A program made the translations under genes and the position numbers. 64,000 nucleotides of DNA from JBARKJ01 sp963698885 (GTDB taxonomy: Bacteria; Nitrospirota; JACRHJ01), in contig CAVOSJ010000004.1 of the NCBI GenBank assembly GCA_963698885.1, forward strand, positions 186,001 through 250,000, read 5' to 3'. The notes below the pieces were generated by a model. That model had not been told where the DNA came from. It searched no databases and worked only from the letters and a program-made list of their open reading frames with translations. This document shows, one piece after another, positions 1 to 7,872 of this stretch. Positions within the stretch are counted from its first letter, which is position 1, and each line of letters starts with the position of its first letter.

Positions 1-233
1 TCCCAGAGCCTCTGGGCAGAGGCCGGGACGTATCCCGCGAAGGGGGCGTACATGTGGATTGCGGTCTCGTAATCGGAGACGGCGTTTTTGAGGTTGCCTG
101 CGGCCATGGCCTTTTCACCTTGTTTGTACTGGTTTTGACCGTAGGAATATGTCTTCGTCCATACCATTGCAATCAATAAGACAAATATGATAAAAACGCC
201 TTTTAGGGCCTTGAATATTTTGACACTTTCCAT
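1..233 (-). CDS. Membrane-anchored protein with TPR-like segment, C-terminus cut by window edge
   Basis: The reading frame starts with ATG after a GGAAAG-type ribosome site and is still open at base 1, so only about 77 residues are visible. Residues 12-26 form one hydrophobic segment (IIFVLLIAMVW), giving a short cytoplasmic N-terminus and an outward-facing remainder. The visible part after the membrane anchor (YKQGEKAMAAGNLKNAV, then a Tyr/Ala helix) looks like a helical tetratricopeptide hairpin, which usually mediates protein contacts. It lies downstream of the 59-residue membrane protein on the same strand, with a 38-bp repeat between them. No specific family was recognised. Confidence 0.6.
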   Translation of the reverse strand, partial: MESVKIFKALKGVFIIFVLLIAMVWTKTYSYGQNQYKQGEKAMAAGNLKNAVSDYETAIHMYAPFAGYVPASAQRLW

Positions 234-248
234 CTTTTCCTTTCAGCC

Positions 249-286
249 TTCTGTCTTCGCTACGCTCTGGACAGGTAAACCGCTTC
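249..286. repeat. 38-bp intergenic repeat, copy 1
   Basis: This stretch matches 582-619 at 37 of 38 positions; the only difference is t/a in the CTTCGCT(a/t)CGCTC part. Both copies begin immediately after the stop codon of a small minus-strand gene. The core reads GAGCG(A/T)AGCGAAGACAG on the minus strand. Confidence 0.75.
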
Positions 287-464
287 ACGAAGAGAAAAAG
301 CCGGGGACGCACACGAGAAGCGTCCCTAAAATTGCGACGGCGAGGCCGATGAGGATTGAAAATGAACCTATGATGTCGAGAGGCTTTTTTGCGTTATGGG
401 CGGCCCAGAAGCCCCAGCCTATTACGAAAAGCCCGCTGACCACCATCAGGGCGTGCAAAAACAT
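285..464 (-). CDS. 59-residue two-helix membrane protein
   Basis: The frame starts with ATG preceded by a strong GGAGG site four bases upstream and encodes 59 residues. Two hydrophobic segments are visible: residues about 3-19 (ALMVVSGLFVIGWGFW) and about 32-53 (IIGSFSILIGLAVAILGTLL). A short basic loop (HNAKKPL) separates them, so it is a small inner-membrane hairpin protein. No known family was recognised. It sits upstream of the truncated membrane protein on the same strand and may share a transcript with it. The strong ribosome site and coherent membrane topology argue for a real gene despite its size. Confidence 0.6.
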   Translation of the reverse strand: MFLHALMVVSGLFVIGWGFWAAHNAKKPLDIIGSFSILIGLAVAILGTLLVCVPGFFSS

Positions 465-540
465 TTTGCCTCCACAAGGTTAAACGTAACGATTATAAGC
501 GTTATCTACTGGTAAAGTCAAGAAATATTGGAATAAAAAA

Positions 541-558
541 GCCTCCGTCGCCGGAGGC
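541..558. terminator. Bidirectional rho-independent terminator
   Basis: An eight-base GC-rich stem (GCCTCCG...CGGAGGC) with a tiny loop is flanked by A6 on the left and T6 on the right, so it can act on either strand. It separates the small membrane-protein gene from the Ala/Pro-rich secreted-protein gene. Confidence 0.8.
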
Positions 559-581
559 TTTTTTATTATACGATACGGGTT

Positions 582-619
582 TTCTGTCTTCGCTTCGCTC
601 TGGACAGGTAAACCGCTTC
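582..619. repeat. 38-bp intergenic repeat, copy 2
   Basis: This is the partner of the copy at 249-286, with one mismatch. It lies directly after the TAA stop of the Ala/Pro-rich secreted protein on the minus strand. Confidence 0.75.
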
Positions 620-835
620 TTACTCGGCCGGGGTCTCCGCCGGAGCGGGGGTCTCCGTCGGGGCGGGGGTCGCTTCCGGGGCCGGGGCCACGCTGCTGGT
701 GTTCGTCATCGCCGGGGCGGCCGCGCTGCTGTCGGGGGCGGGCTGGGTCTCGTCCGAGAAGACGAGGCCGGAGACTGAAAGGACTGCAACCGCGACTAAG
801 ACGCCCGATACCAATACCATTTTCAGCTTCTGCAT
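620..835 (-). CDS. Small secreted Ala/Pro/Thr-rich protein
   Basis: The 71-residue product starts at an ATG with an AGGAGGAA ribosome site eight bases upstream. An open frame continues further upstream but lacks a comparable site. Residues 1-27 are a clear Sec signal peptide (positive MQKLK start, long hydrophobic run, cleavage expected near SGLVFS). The mature part is low-complexity, with repeated P-A-P-E-A/T-P-A-P units and no cysteine or catalytic motif. It is probably an unstructured periplasmic or surface-exposed spacer. A second protein of similar design but different repeat chemistry lies at 63172-63486. Function unknown. Confidence 0.65.
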   Translation of the reverse strand: MQKLKMVLVSGVLVAVAVLSVSGLVFSDETQPAPDSSAAAPAMTNTSSVAPAPEATPAPTETPAPAETPAE

Positions 836-1030
836 ATACCGTTCCTCCTGTTTGAAAATAAAGCATGCCGTGTAAGTACGATGAACCAGAGAACCTGAAG
901 AACGAACGGAGAACTTAACCAACCGGAGGAGGTCGTATAATGCCACTATAACCGCCAGACAAAACAATAACAGGGAAATTATAAGTACGCAACAGTGAAA
1001 ATGCGAGCTGTACAGGGGAAACTAATACAT

Positions 1031-1201
1031 TCAGGATGGGAATAGCGGGCTTATGCGGTCTTGAATGCGGCCCTGCGATGCATTCGCCGGCGCTGGTAAA
1101 ACTTCTATGCCTGTGTGGAAAGCGGCTCTGGAAATAGCGAGCGCCCCCGCCGCCGAAACCAGAAGGATTAACAGTAAAGAAAGGCAAAGCCGTTTCTTCA
1201 T
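1031..1201 (-). CDS. Putative 56-residue secreted peptide coupled to the PhoH gene
   Basis: The ATG overlaps the stop of the upstream PIN-PhoH gene in an ATGA arrangement, suggesting translational coupling. The product begins MKKRLCLSLLLILLVSAAGA, a textbook signal peptide, followed by about 35 small, polar residues ending in SPLFPS. A longer frame (to 1226) overlaps it, but its sequence is not protein-like. No family was recognised. A stop-start overlap plus a signal peptide is good but not conclusive evidence. The roughly 195 bases between this gene and the next one contain nothing I can identify. Confidence 0.45.
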   Translation of the reverse strand: MKKRLCLSLLLILLVSAAGALAISRAAFHTGIEVLPAPANASQGRIQDRISPLFPS

Positions 1202-2517
1202 AAAAGCTGCGCCGCAAGCTCCGCAAGCCTGGAACGCTCGCCCTTTTTCAGTGTGATATGGCCTGAAATCCCTTCATTCTTAAACCTCTCCGTGACAAAA
1301 GTCAGCCCGTTGGAGGCCGAGTCTATGTACGGGTTGTCTATCTGGTACGGGTCGCCTGTCAGGACAATCTTCGTGCCCTCTCCGGCGCGGGTAATTATAG
1401 TCTTTATCTCGTGCGGGGTGAGGTTCTGGGCCTCGTCCACGATCAGGTAACGGTTGGGCATGCTCCGGCCCCGGATATACGTCAGCGGCTCCAGCTCCAG
1501 CATCCCCAGGTCAACTAATCCGTGGTAGTCCTTGGGTTTTCTGCCCCGGCCCTCGGTCGGCCCCATCAGGAACTCCAGGTTATCGAATATCGGCTGCATC
1601 CAGGGCTTCAGCTTCTCCTCCACGTCGCCGGGCAGAAAACCAAGGTCGCGCCCAAGCGGAAATATGGGGCGAGATACCACCAGGCGGTTAAAGGTGCGCT
1701 CTTCGACGGTCTTCTCCAGGCCCGCGGCAAGAGCCAGGAGCGTCTTGCCCGTACCCGCCTGTCCCACAAGCGTGACCAGCTTCAGGTTGTCGTCCAGCAG
1801 GAGGTCCAGCGCGTAGCTCTGCTCCTTGTTCCTGGCGGTAACCCCCCAGACTCCGTCCTTGCCGTGTAAAAGTTTTACCAGCGCCTTTTTCTTTTGATAA
1901 TATCTGGAGAGCCCGGTATGGTTCGGGTTGTATTTGTCTTTTATCAGCACGAACTGGTTCGGGAAAAAAGGGCCATCCACCGGCAGCTCGCCCTTCTCGA
2001 AGAACAGGTTCAGCGCCTCCGGCGCCACCTCCAGCTCCGCCTCTCCGCTATACATCTCGGAGATATTTACGGTGTCGGTTTCGTAGTCCTCGGCCCGGAC
2101 ACCCAGCGCATCCGCCTTTATCCGGAGGTTCGTGTCCTTCGTGACAAGGACCACGTTCTCCTCCCCATGCTCCTTTGACAGGCACAGCGCGACCTTCAGT
2201 ATCCGGTTGTCCGCCGAGTCCCCCTCCATCATTGACGGAAGGGTGCAGTCAACGTCGTGCTGGTGGTTCAGCTCCACGCGGAGCATCCCTCCGTTATCCA
2301 GGGTCACTCCGGCGGACAGCTTGTTCCTCATCCGGAGCTCGTCTAAGTGCCGGGACACCTGGCGGGCGTTCCGGCCTATCTCGTCCAGTCCCTTTTTGAA
2401 ACGGTCAAGCTCCTCGATTACTACAATCGGTATGATAACGTCATTTTCTTCGAAAGAGAAAATTGAATTTGGGTCGTGGAGCAGGACGTTTGTGTCCAGG
2501 ACGAAAGTCTTTTTCAA
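1198..2517 (-). CDS. PIN-PhoH family ATPase/ribonuclease
   Basis: Family proteins pair an N-terminal PIN ribonuclease domain with a C-terminal PhoH-like P-loop helicase domain and act on RNA in the cytoplasm (PhoH2/YlaK type). The PIN domain starts at residue 1 with LDTNVLLHDP and keeps the acidic positions EELDRF, a central acidic/Asn DNRILK and LVTKDTNLRIKA. The ATPase part has Walker A GQAGTGKTLLALAA around residue 255 and Walker B-like LIVDEAQNL around residue 365. A late GDPYQID motif is typical of PhoH. At 439 residues it is full length. The ATG start fits the family. Confidence 0.9.
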   Translation of the reverse strand: MKKTFVLDTNVLLHDPNSIFSFEENDVIIPIVVIEELDRFKKGLDEIGRNARQVSRHLDELRMRNKLSAGVTLDNGGMLRVELNHQHDVDCTLPSMMEGDSADNRILKVALCLSKEHGEENVVLVTKDTNLRIKADALGVRAEDYETDTVNISEMYSGEAELEVAPEALNLFFEKGELPVDGPFFPNQFVLIKDKYNPNHTGLSRYYQKKKALVKLLHGKDGVWGVTARNKEQSYALDLLLDDNLKLVTLVGQAGTGKTLLALAAGLEKTVEERTFNRLVVSRPIFPLGRDLGFLPGDVEEKLKPWMQPIFDNLEFLMGPTEGRGRKPKDYHGLVDLGMLELEPLTYIRGRSMPNRYLIVDEAQNLTPHEIKTIITRAGEGTKIVLTGDPYQIDNPYIDSASNGLTFVTERFKNEGISGHITLKKGERSRLAELAAQLL

Positions 2518-2732
2518 TAGGAAGCCCCCTCTTAAGATGATTCAGGCGAGATTAAAAGTCCCGGTTATATTACTCCGGCGGATTCAAAAAATCAACAATT
2601 AGGATTAATCGGATTCCTCATCATAATTTCAGGCCTCCCGGGCCGCAAAATCTTGCCTCTTTTATAAAAAAAGCGCCAAAAACTTTTGGACCGGTGAAAT
2701 TAAAAATATGATTTTTTCAAATGCATTAGTGA

Positions 2733-2738
2733 TATAAT
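2733..2738 (+). promoter_or_regulatory. Perfect TATAAT -10 box seven bases before a start codon
   Basis: TATAAT lies so close to the ATG at 2745 that transcription would begin at or next to the start codon, implying a leaderless mRNA. The -35 region is poor. The rest of 2518-2744 is AT-rich and shows no gene. Confidence 0.5.
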
Positions 2739-2744
2739 TTAGAT

Positions 2745-2978
2745 ATGCACAGCCGAATGATAAACATGGTGATGCCGGCGCAGAGCGCAAGGATACGCGA
2801 GCTCGAGGAGGAGCTTGGCTGGGCCGAGACGCCCGGAAGGCTCCGGGGCTTCATCATGCGGAAGACGAAATTGAACCGCGTCCTGACTGCTGAGCAGGCG
2901 GAACAGGTTATCGAAGCCCTGACTGAGCTCCTGCGGGAAAGAGAGAGCCCGCCGGAAAAGGGGAAAGGAAACGGATGA
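2745..2978 (+). CDS. Small charged helical protein of unknown function
   Basis: The 77-residue product is rich in Arg, Glu and Leu, with heptad-like stretches (RIRELEEELG and AEQAEQVIEALTELLRERE), so it should be helical and cytoplasmic. There is no signal peptide, cysteine or recognisable motif. No Shine-Dalgarno sequence precedes the ATG, and the adjacent TATAAT box suggests leaderless expression; MVMPAQ six residues in is an alternative start. It converges with the multiheme cytochrome gene. Codon use matches the GC-rich background, supporting a real gene. Confidence 0.5.
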   Translation: MHSRMINMVMPAQSARIRELEEELGWAETPGRLRGFIMRKTKLNRVLTAEQAEQVIEALTELLRERESPPEKGKGNG

Positions 2979-2994
2979 GCGGTGTTACCGCATT

Positions 2995-4881
2995 TTACGG
3001 GTTGTGATAAAACTGTGCGCGGCTCTTTTTAATCTCCGCAGCTAACTCCCTGTATTCCCTGCTTTTCCTGTCGAGCTTTGTAAGCCTTATCTCCGCTTTC
3101 CTCAGTTTGTCTTCATCATACTTCAATTCATTTACATACTTGCTATATTTTGCCGCATCCGCGCGGGGGATGGAAAAATCTCCCGGCACGTTCCAGATAT
3201 CTTTCATGTATTTCCATGCCGCATAGTCCCATACCTGTGCGTCGCCTGTGGGCTTCAGGCTTGACGTCTGCCGGATATCCGTTATCTTTAGCCCTGTTGC
3301 GTCCGCGGTTATCTTCTGCGCGCCGGTGAAAGGGTCCGAGCCCTCGCTGTCCCAGATATTCCCAGGTAGCACCCGCGCCTTGCGCCTCGGATTCATGGCA
3401 GGACTTGCATGGCCGGGATTTCCCGATGCCATGCCCGACGGCCTCGAACTGCATCCACGCAAGCGCCTTGTTCGCCGCCGGAAGCGACGAATAAGCGCCC
3501 ATGATGGCATATGCGTCCTGCGTCTCACCGCCCGGCCAGCGCCATTTGATGCCTGACGGCATTGCTTCGCCCTTGAAATTAGTCGCCATGTTCGGCCAGA
3601 CCTTGTACGGCGTGTACATCCCCCTGGTTTTTAATCAGGATGGGCGGAGAAAACACGCCGTAGTACAGGCTGTATTTCTCGAACGGGCTGGGTTTTCCTG
3701 AAATACGGCCCTTGCCCCAGACGGTCATCTGGTAGCCGCCCAGTTTCGATATATGGCAGGCCTGACAGCGCAATTTTTTATGCGGGCCCTCCGAGTTAGC
3801 CTTCCATGCGGTGTAGTGGCATCCGCCGCAGTCCACCTTCCGGCTGACGTCGCCCATACCCTTGCCGCCGTTTTCGTGGCAGTCTATGCACAGATAGTCC
3901 GGCCTTCACGTGCGCGTCCGGCGGGAACCCCGCAGGCTGTGAAAACTCAGCCCCCAGATAGCTGTCGCCCCTCCGCCGCTCCTGGCTCCCGGAGTGGCAC
4001 ATCCCCGTCCCGCGTCCGCCGCCGGTGCAGTTGACGGCCGGTACGCGACTGGTGAAATTATGCACTCCGCCCGATGCGTTCGGATAGTAATGGCAGTCGT
4101 TGCATCCGGCGTGGCACACGTTGCAGAAGCGCTGGCGGTCGGAGGCGTTCTCAAGGCTCGCCGGGCAGGAAGTCTCACCCTTCACCAGCTTATAGTTCGC
4201 CTCGGATAAACCCGCGCCGGCTCCAGCCGGCATGTCGGCAAACGACGGGCCGCAGTTGTTCGGGCCGTGGACGTCCCTCCAGTGGCGGGTGGAGCGCTGG
4301 CGGACGTTCCCTCCCATTACCGTCTGCTTGAACTGCTCCACCTCCTGCGGATGACAGCCTCGCCTTCCGCAGGTCTTTTCAGCTATTTTAGGGTCGTATC
4401 CGAGCGTTACCGGGTCGCGGTCGTGCCAGAGCACCGTAAAGATGCCCGGGTCCGGCTGGCCGTCGAACGTCTTCGGGAAAAGGGCGTACATCCTGTTCGC
4501 GCCCGAAGGCAAAAGCCTGTCCAGCCTGCCCTTCCTGGGGATGGGGTGCGCGTCGCCGTCCACCAGGATAGCCTTCAGAAGCCCCTTGTGCGCCGTTTCC
4601 TTGTCGAGGCTGCTGCCGTCGCCAAGGTGGCAATCGGTGCATTTCGCGCCGGGCATTTTCGTCTCTTTCTCTACCTGCCCGGCGGTCATATAGAACTGCG
4701 GATAGCCGGCGGCCTGCATTTTCGCTTTATCCGCATGGCAGTACAGGCAGCCGTCCTGTCCGTTTCGGGCATGGTACGCGGACGCGATAAAAATAAAGAC
4801 TACGAACTGGGCAAGGAAAATGGCAATGGGAAGGGGCTTTGAGAACAGGTCTGCGAGTAAGCCTATGCTGAACTTCTTCAT
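2995..4881 (-). CDS. Membrane-anchored multiheme cytochrome c, reading frame broken three times
   Basis: The product (about 620 residues after joining frames) is an electron-transfer cytochrome facing the periplasm. Residues 18-36 form a membrane anchor. Heme motifs follow: CLYCH (45-49), CTDCH (81-85), CNVCH (253-257), CNDCH (260-264), then CIDCH, CGGCH, CQACH and CKSCH in the later frames. That is eight canonical CXXCH sites. CGRRGCH (171-177) and a wider C-x9-CH near 285-296 may bind two more. The frame shifts near 3905 (inside the CIDCH region), 3605 and 3355. The C-terminus is a charged helix ending QFYHNP. The shifts look like sequence errors because heme motifs continue on both sides. 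It converges with the small gene at 2745 and diverges from the DUF2318 lipoprotein. Confidence 0.85.
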
Positions 4882-5001
4882 ACTGCCGCATATCTTACAT
4901 TAAAAAGTGCGCGGGGTCAATCATAACTCCCCAACCCCCTCTCATTCTTAAGAAGTCCTTACTTACTTTCAAATTCCCCCCGTTTATGCTTTAATATTTC
5001 A

Positions 5002-5433
5002 ATGCAAAGACTGCTTATAGCTTTTATAGCGTGCCTTTTTATATTCTCCGCCTGCGCGCAAAGGGAAAAGGCGGAAATCGTCGTCCCCTCCGGTGATTCG
5101 GTCATCATTGACGGGAAGGCCATCGCCCCCGGTGAGGCGAAGTTCTTCCGGTACGACTTCCGGGGCCGCGAGATAAGGTTCATCGCCGGGCGCACGGAGG
5201 CCGGGTCTTTCGTCACCGCATTCGACGCCTGCGCCACTTGCTACGTCAACAAAAAAGGCTACCGGGAAGAGCCCGGCTGCGTCGTCTGCAACGAGTGCGG
5301 CTCCCGCTTCAAACTAAGCGAGATGGAGAAGGGCCTCGGCAACTGCGTCCCGGTCAACCTCCCGCACCGGCTCGAAGGCGACAGGATAATTATAAACCTG
5401 AGCGACCTTCAAGCCGGGTGGAAGTGGTTCTAA
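5002..5433 (+). CDS. DUF2318-family lipoprotein
   Basis: The N-terminus is a lipoprotein signal with lipobox IFSAC (lipidated Cys about residue 18), so the protein sits on the periplasmic face of a membrane. The mature domain has the DUF2318 pattern: a beta-rich region, then FDACATCYVNKKGYREE and CVVCNECGSRF, giving two Cys pairs likely to bind metal, and a C-terminal NLPHR segment. DUF2318 domains commonly accompany iron or copper uptake genes (FTR1/P19-type loci). No ribosome site is evident; TATGCT/TTAATAT lies just before the ATG, so it may be leaderless. It is divergent from the multiheme cytochrome and convergent with the Met/His-rich protein. Confidence 0.8.
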   Translation: MQRLLIAFIACLFIFSACAQREKAEIVVPSGDSVIIDGKAIAPGEAKFFRYDFRGREIRFIAGRTEAGSFVTAFDACATCYVNKKGYREEPGCVVCNECGSRFKLSEMEKGLGNCVPVNLPHRLEGDRIIINLSDLQAGWKWF

Positions 5434-5455
5434 AATGAATATCGCACGCCCGCGG

Positions 5456-6211
5456 TTACATCGAACCGGCTGAAGGCATCTTTTCAAGCAGGTCGATGAC
5501 CTTCATCTCGGCGTCGCCAATCTTGTGAGTCTCGGCCATCATGGCGTTGTCCGCCGGCTTAACGCCTTTTTCGTGCATCTCCGTCATCGCCTTGCCTTCC
5601 ATAACTTCCTTTAAAAGCGAACGTGCGTCGGATACCATCATCTTCCCGTGCTCCACCGAATACTTATCGATATCCTTTGCCATCCCCATCCGCCCGAGCA
5701 TCATCATGTTCGACCCTTCGGTTGCCATTACCAGCGCGTGGTTCATCAGCATGTGCATATGGTGCATGGCCATCATGTCCGGGGACATCTCCTTCGTGCT
5801 CATCTCTTCGAGCGCGTTCACGACGTCCATCATGGCCCCGCCCAGGTCATGGGTGTACTTCATCAGCGGGTCGTTCCCATGACCGGCCTTGTGCATGGCC
5901 TTCATCTCGGGGCCGTTCATCGCATGCTCAATAACTTCCTTTCCATCCTTGATCATGCTGCGGCCGTGCTCCAGGGTCATCGGATCCACAGATGGGGCCA
6001 TCTTCATCTGCGCAAGCATTGCCAGGTTCGACCCCTCCGCCACCATTTCAAGGCCGTGGCTCATCAAAATATGCATGTGATGCATCTCCATGTCACCGCC
6101 CTTGCCGTGCATGTGTTTCATTTCAGCAGCGTTCGCGGGCAAGAGCGTCGTCAGGTACAGAACGCACATCAGCGCAAAAGCTCCGCCGAAAAACCTTATA
6201 TGACCTTTCAT
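5456..6211 (-). CDS. Met/His-rich periplasmic protein with internal duplication
   Basis: The 251-residue protein has a signal peptide (residues 1-28, cleavage near ANAAE). After it comes MKHMHGKGGDMEMHHMHIL. Two homologous helical halves follow. Each starts with a HHMHxLM(S/N)H block, continues with EGSNxxMLxxM and EHGxxM, and ends with KYTHDLGGAMMDV or ETHKIGDAEMKV. Methionine and histidine at this density are typical of periplasmic Cu(I) or Ag(I) buffering proteins, though the exact family was not recognised. A GGAGGCGACATG context supports the start. It is the last gene of a minus-strand series with the NosL-barrel and Cys-barrel proteins, which also suggests copper handling. Confidence 0.7.
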   Translation of the reverse strand: MKGHIRFFGGAFALMCVLYLTTLLPANAAEMKHMHGKGGDMEMHHMHILMSHGLEMVAEGSNLAMLAQMKMAPSVDPMTLEHGRSMIKDGKEVIEHAMNGPEMKAMHKAGHGNDPLMKYTHDLGGAMMDVVNALEEMSTKEMSPDMMAMHHMHMLMNHALVMATEGSNMMMLGRMGMAKDIDKYSVEHGKMMVSDARSLLKEVMEGKAMTEMHEKGVKPADNAMMAETHKIGDAEMKVIDLLEKMPSAGSM

Positions 6212-6325
6212 GTCGCCTCCTCCGTAAAATAGTCTATGTCAGCCTTCTGAAACCATATCTGCCTAATATAACATCGTATTTGAAACTGTCAATTCAGGTT
6301 TGTGCAAGCCGGGTACCGTTGGTTT

Positions 6326-7831
6326 TTAAAACATCACCTGCATGCCCGCATTGAGTACCCATGTGGTCTTCAACTGCAGGCCGTTCAGGTCTTGATAAAA
6401 TGGGACACCGCCTTCAACTCCGAAGCTGACCTGCCCTTTCGTATAGCTCACGCCAATCAGTCCATCGAGGCGCTGCCCGCCGTAATTGCCGGGGTCGGCA
6501 TCGGGCGTTGGCGCCCCCATCATGCCCATTGCAGGATGGTTAAACTTATCAATCTCGGGATCCGCGCCCTTGATCCGCCCCGTAGCGTTATAGGCCAGAC
6601 GCAGCCAGGAGGTGACGGGGCCGAAGGCGCGTTGTAGCCAACTGGTCACCTTGAAATTGTCGCCTAAACTCCAATTGTCGTCGTTTTTTGACGTATGCCA
6701 GGTGTATTGTGCCTGCGCGCCCCAGTTCCACTTTGCGTCGTCGCTGACACCGTTGTAGGTAAGCGCAGGCTTGAGGTCGTATGTGCCCGAACCAAGCTGC
6801 ATATCATAAGGTGCGCGAAATATCATGCCCATTACGTCTACCGGCTCCTTGATGCCCCCGGTCGGGATGCTTAGGCCGAGGCTGCCGACAAGATATTTAT
6901 CGATCCTGTACATTCCTCTAATCTCGGTATCGCCGAAGCCGCTCGTGGACATGGGGGCGCTGGGAAAGATGCCCATCATAGGGCCCATGTCCATTATCAT
7001 CTTCATCTCATTGGCCTGATAATTCGCCATCGCCATCACCGTAAGACGGTCCGTGATCCCGTACATCACCATAACCATATGCATATCCATGGTCATGCTG
7101 GTGGGGACCATCATGTAATTATACGGCTTGTTCCTCATGAAACCAACGCTTTGCAAGCCGACATTCGTTGTGCCTGCCCGAAGCCCGCTCATGTCCATGT
7201 GCATGAATTCGTAATTGACCATCCACATGCCTGCGGGGTGCGTATGGTATATGTGGTCCGCGAATGCGGGATTGAACAGCATTTGGGAGCACGGTTCCAT
7301 GTTCATGTTGCAGCCCATCATCTGCGCATTACCGCCCTGGGCAGTCTCCGCGCCTTTGCCAGCTTCTTCTTCCGCCGCCTTCATTGCCTGGTCGTACGAG
7401 ACTGCGCTCCCGCCATTTTGCTGTATGAATTTCCGCGCCTCGTCCTCTTTTGCGAAAGCCCATTTTGCCTGCACGTTCATACCGCCATTCTTCGAGCCGC
7501 CTACTACCCAGGTTGCTGACCTGGCATCTATCATCTCTCTTGTCGTGTAGTCGGCAACCATAATGGATTTAATATGCTTCTCCCCGTTCTGCTCCATATT
7601 CTGGGCAGCGCAGTGGAGACTGCAGACCTCCGCGGTGGTACCGTCGGAATACACAATAAGCACTTTACTTTGTTCAAATGGGGCCATGCCCATCCCGCAT
7701 TGCTTGCAGTGTTCGCGGTCCTGTGCATTGTCCGCTGGACCGGCGGCAAATGAGGAGCTTACACAGAGCAGCGAAATCAGGATATACAGCATGGCAAGAT
7801 ATGGTGAAATGGATGTTTTTGGATTGTGCAT
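6326..7831 (-). CDS. NosL domain fused to a Met-rich beta-barrel
   Basis: One uninterrupted 501-residue frame starts at an ATG with AAGGAGGAAC upstream. Residues 1-26 are a signal peptide. Residues about 30-150 are a NosL-like domain: CKQCGMGMAPFEQSKV, then EVCSLHCAAQN, a conserved pattern in NosL copper chaperones that supply the nitrous oxide reductase copper site. A linker containing MMGCNMNMEPCSQM leads into a roughly 330-residue C-terminal region of alternating strands with Met clusters (MTMDMHMVMVMYG, MKMIMDMGPMMG). It ends NAGMQVMF with a terminal Phe, typical of outer-membrane barrels. The fusion suggests a periplasmic copper-binding module tethered to an outer-membrane pore or sensor; that role is inference. 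Confidence 0.8.
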   Translation of the reverse strand: MHNPKTSISPYLAMLYILISLLCVSSSFAAGPADNAQDREHCKQCGMGMAPFEQSKVLIVYSDGTTAEVCSLHCAAQNMEQNGEKHIKSIMVADYTTREMIDARSATWVVGGSKNGGMNVQAKWAFAKEDEARKFIQQNGGSAVSYDQAMKAAEEEAGKGAETAQGGNAQMMGCNMNMEPCSQMLFNPAFADHIYHTHPAGMWMVNYEFMHMDMSGLRAGTTNVGLQSVGFMRNKPYNYMMVPTSMTMDMHMVMVMYGITDRLTVMAMANYQANEMKMIMDMGPMMGIFPSAPMSTSGFGDTEIRGMYRIDKYLVGSLGLSIPTGGIKEPVDVMGMIFRAPYDMQLGSGTYDLKPALTYNGVSDDAKWNWGAQAQYTWHTSKNDDNWSLGDNFKVTSWLQRAFGPVTSWLRLAYNATGRIKGADPEIDKFNHPAMGMMGAPTPDADPGNYGGQRLDGLIGVSYTKGQVSFGVEGGVPFYQDLNGLQLKTTWVLNAGMQVMF

Positions 7832-7872
7832 AGTGCTAAGTTCCTCCTTTCTTGCAAGACCGTTCAAGGTCT

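Noticed and set aside
915..1226. 103-codon minus-strand frame
   Set aside because: Overlaps the better-supported signal-peptide frame; composition is not protein-like.
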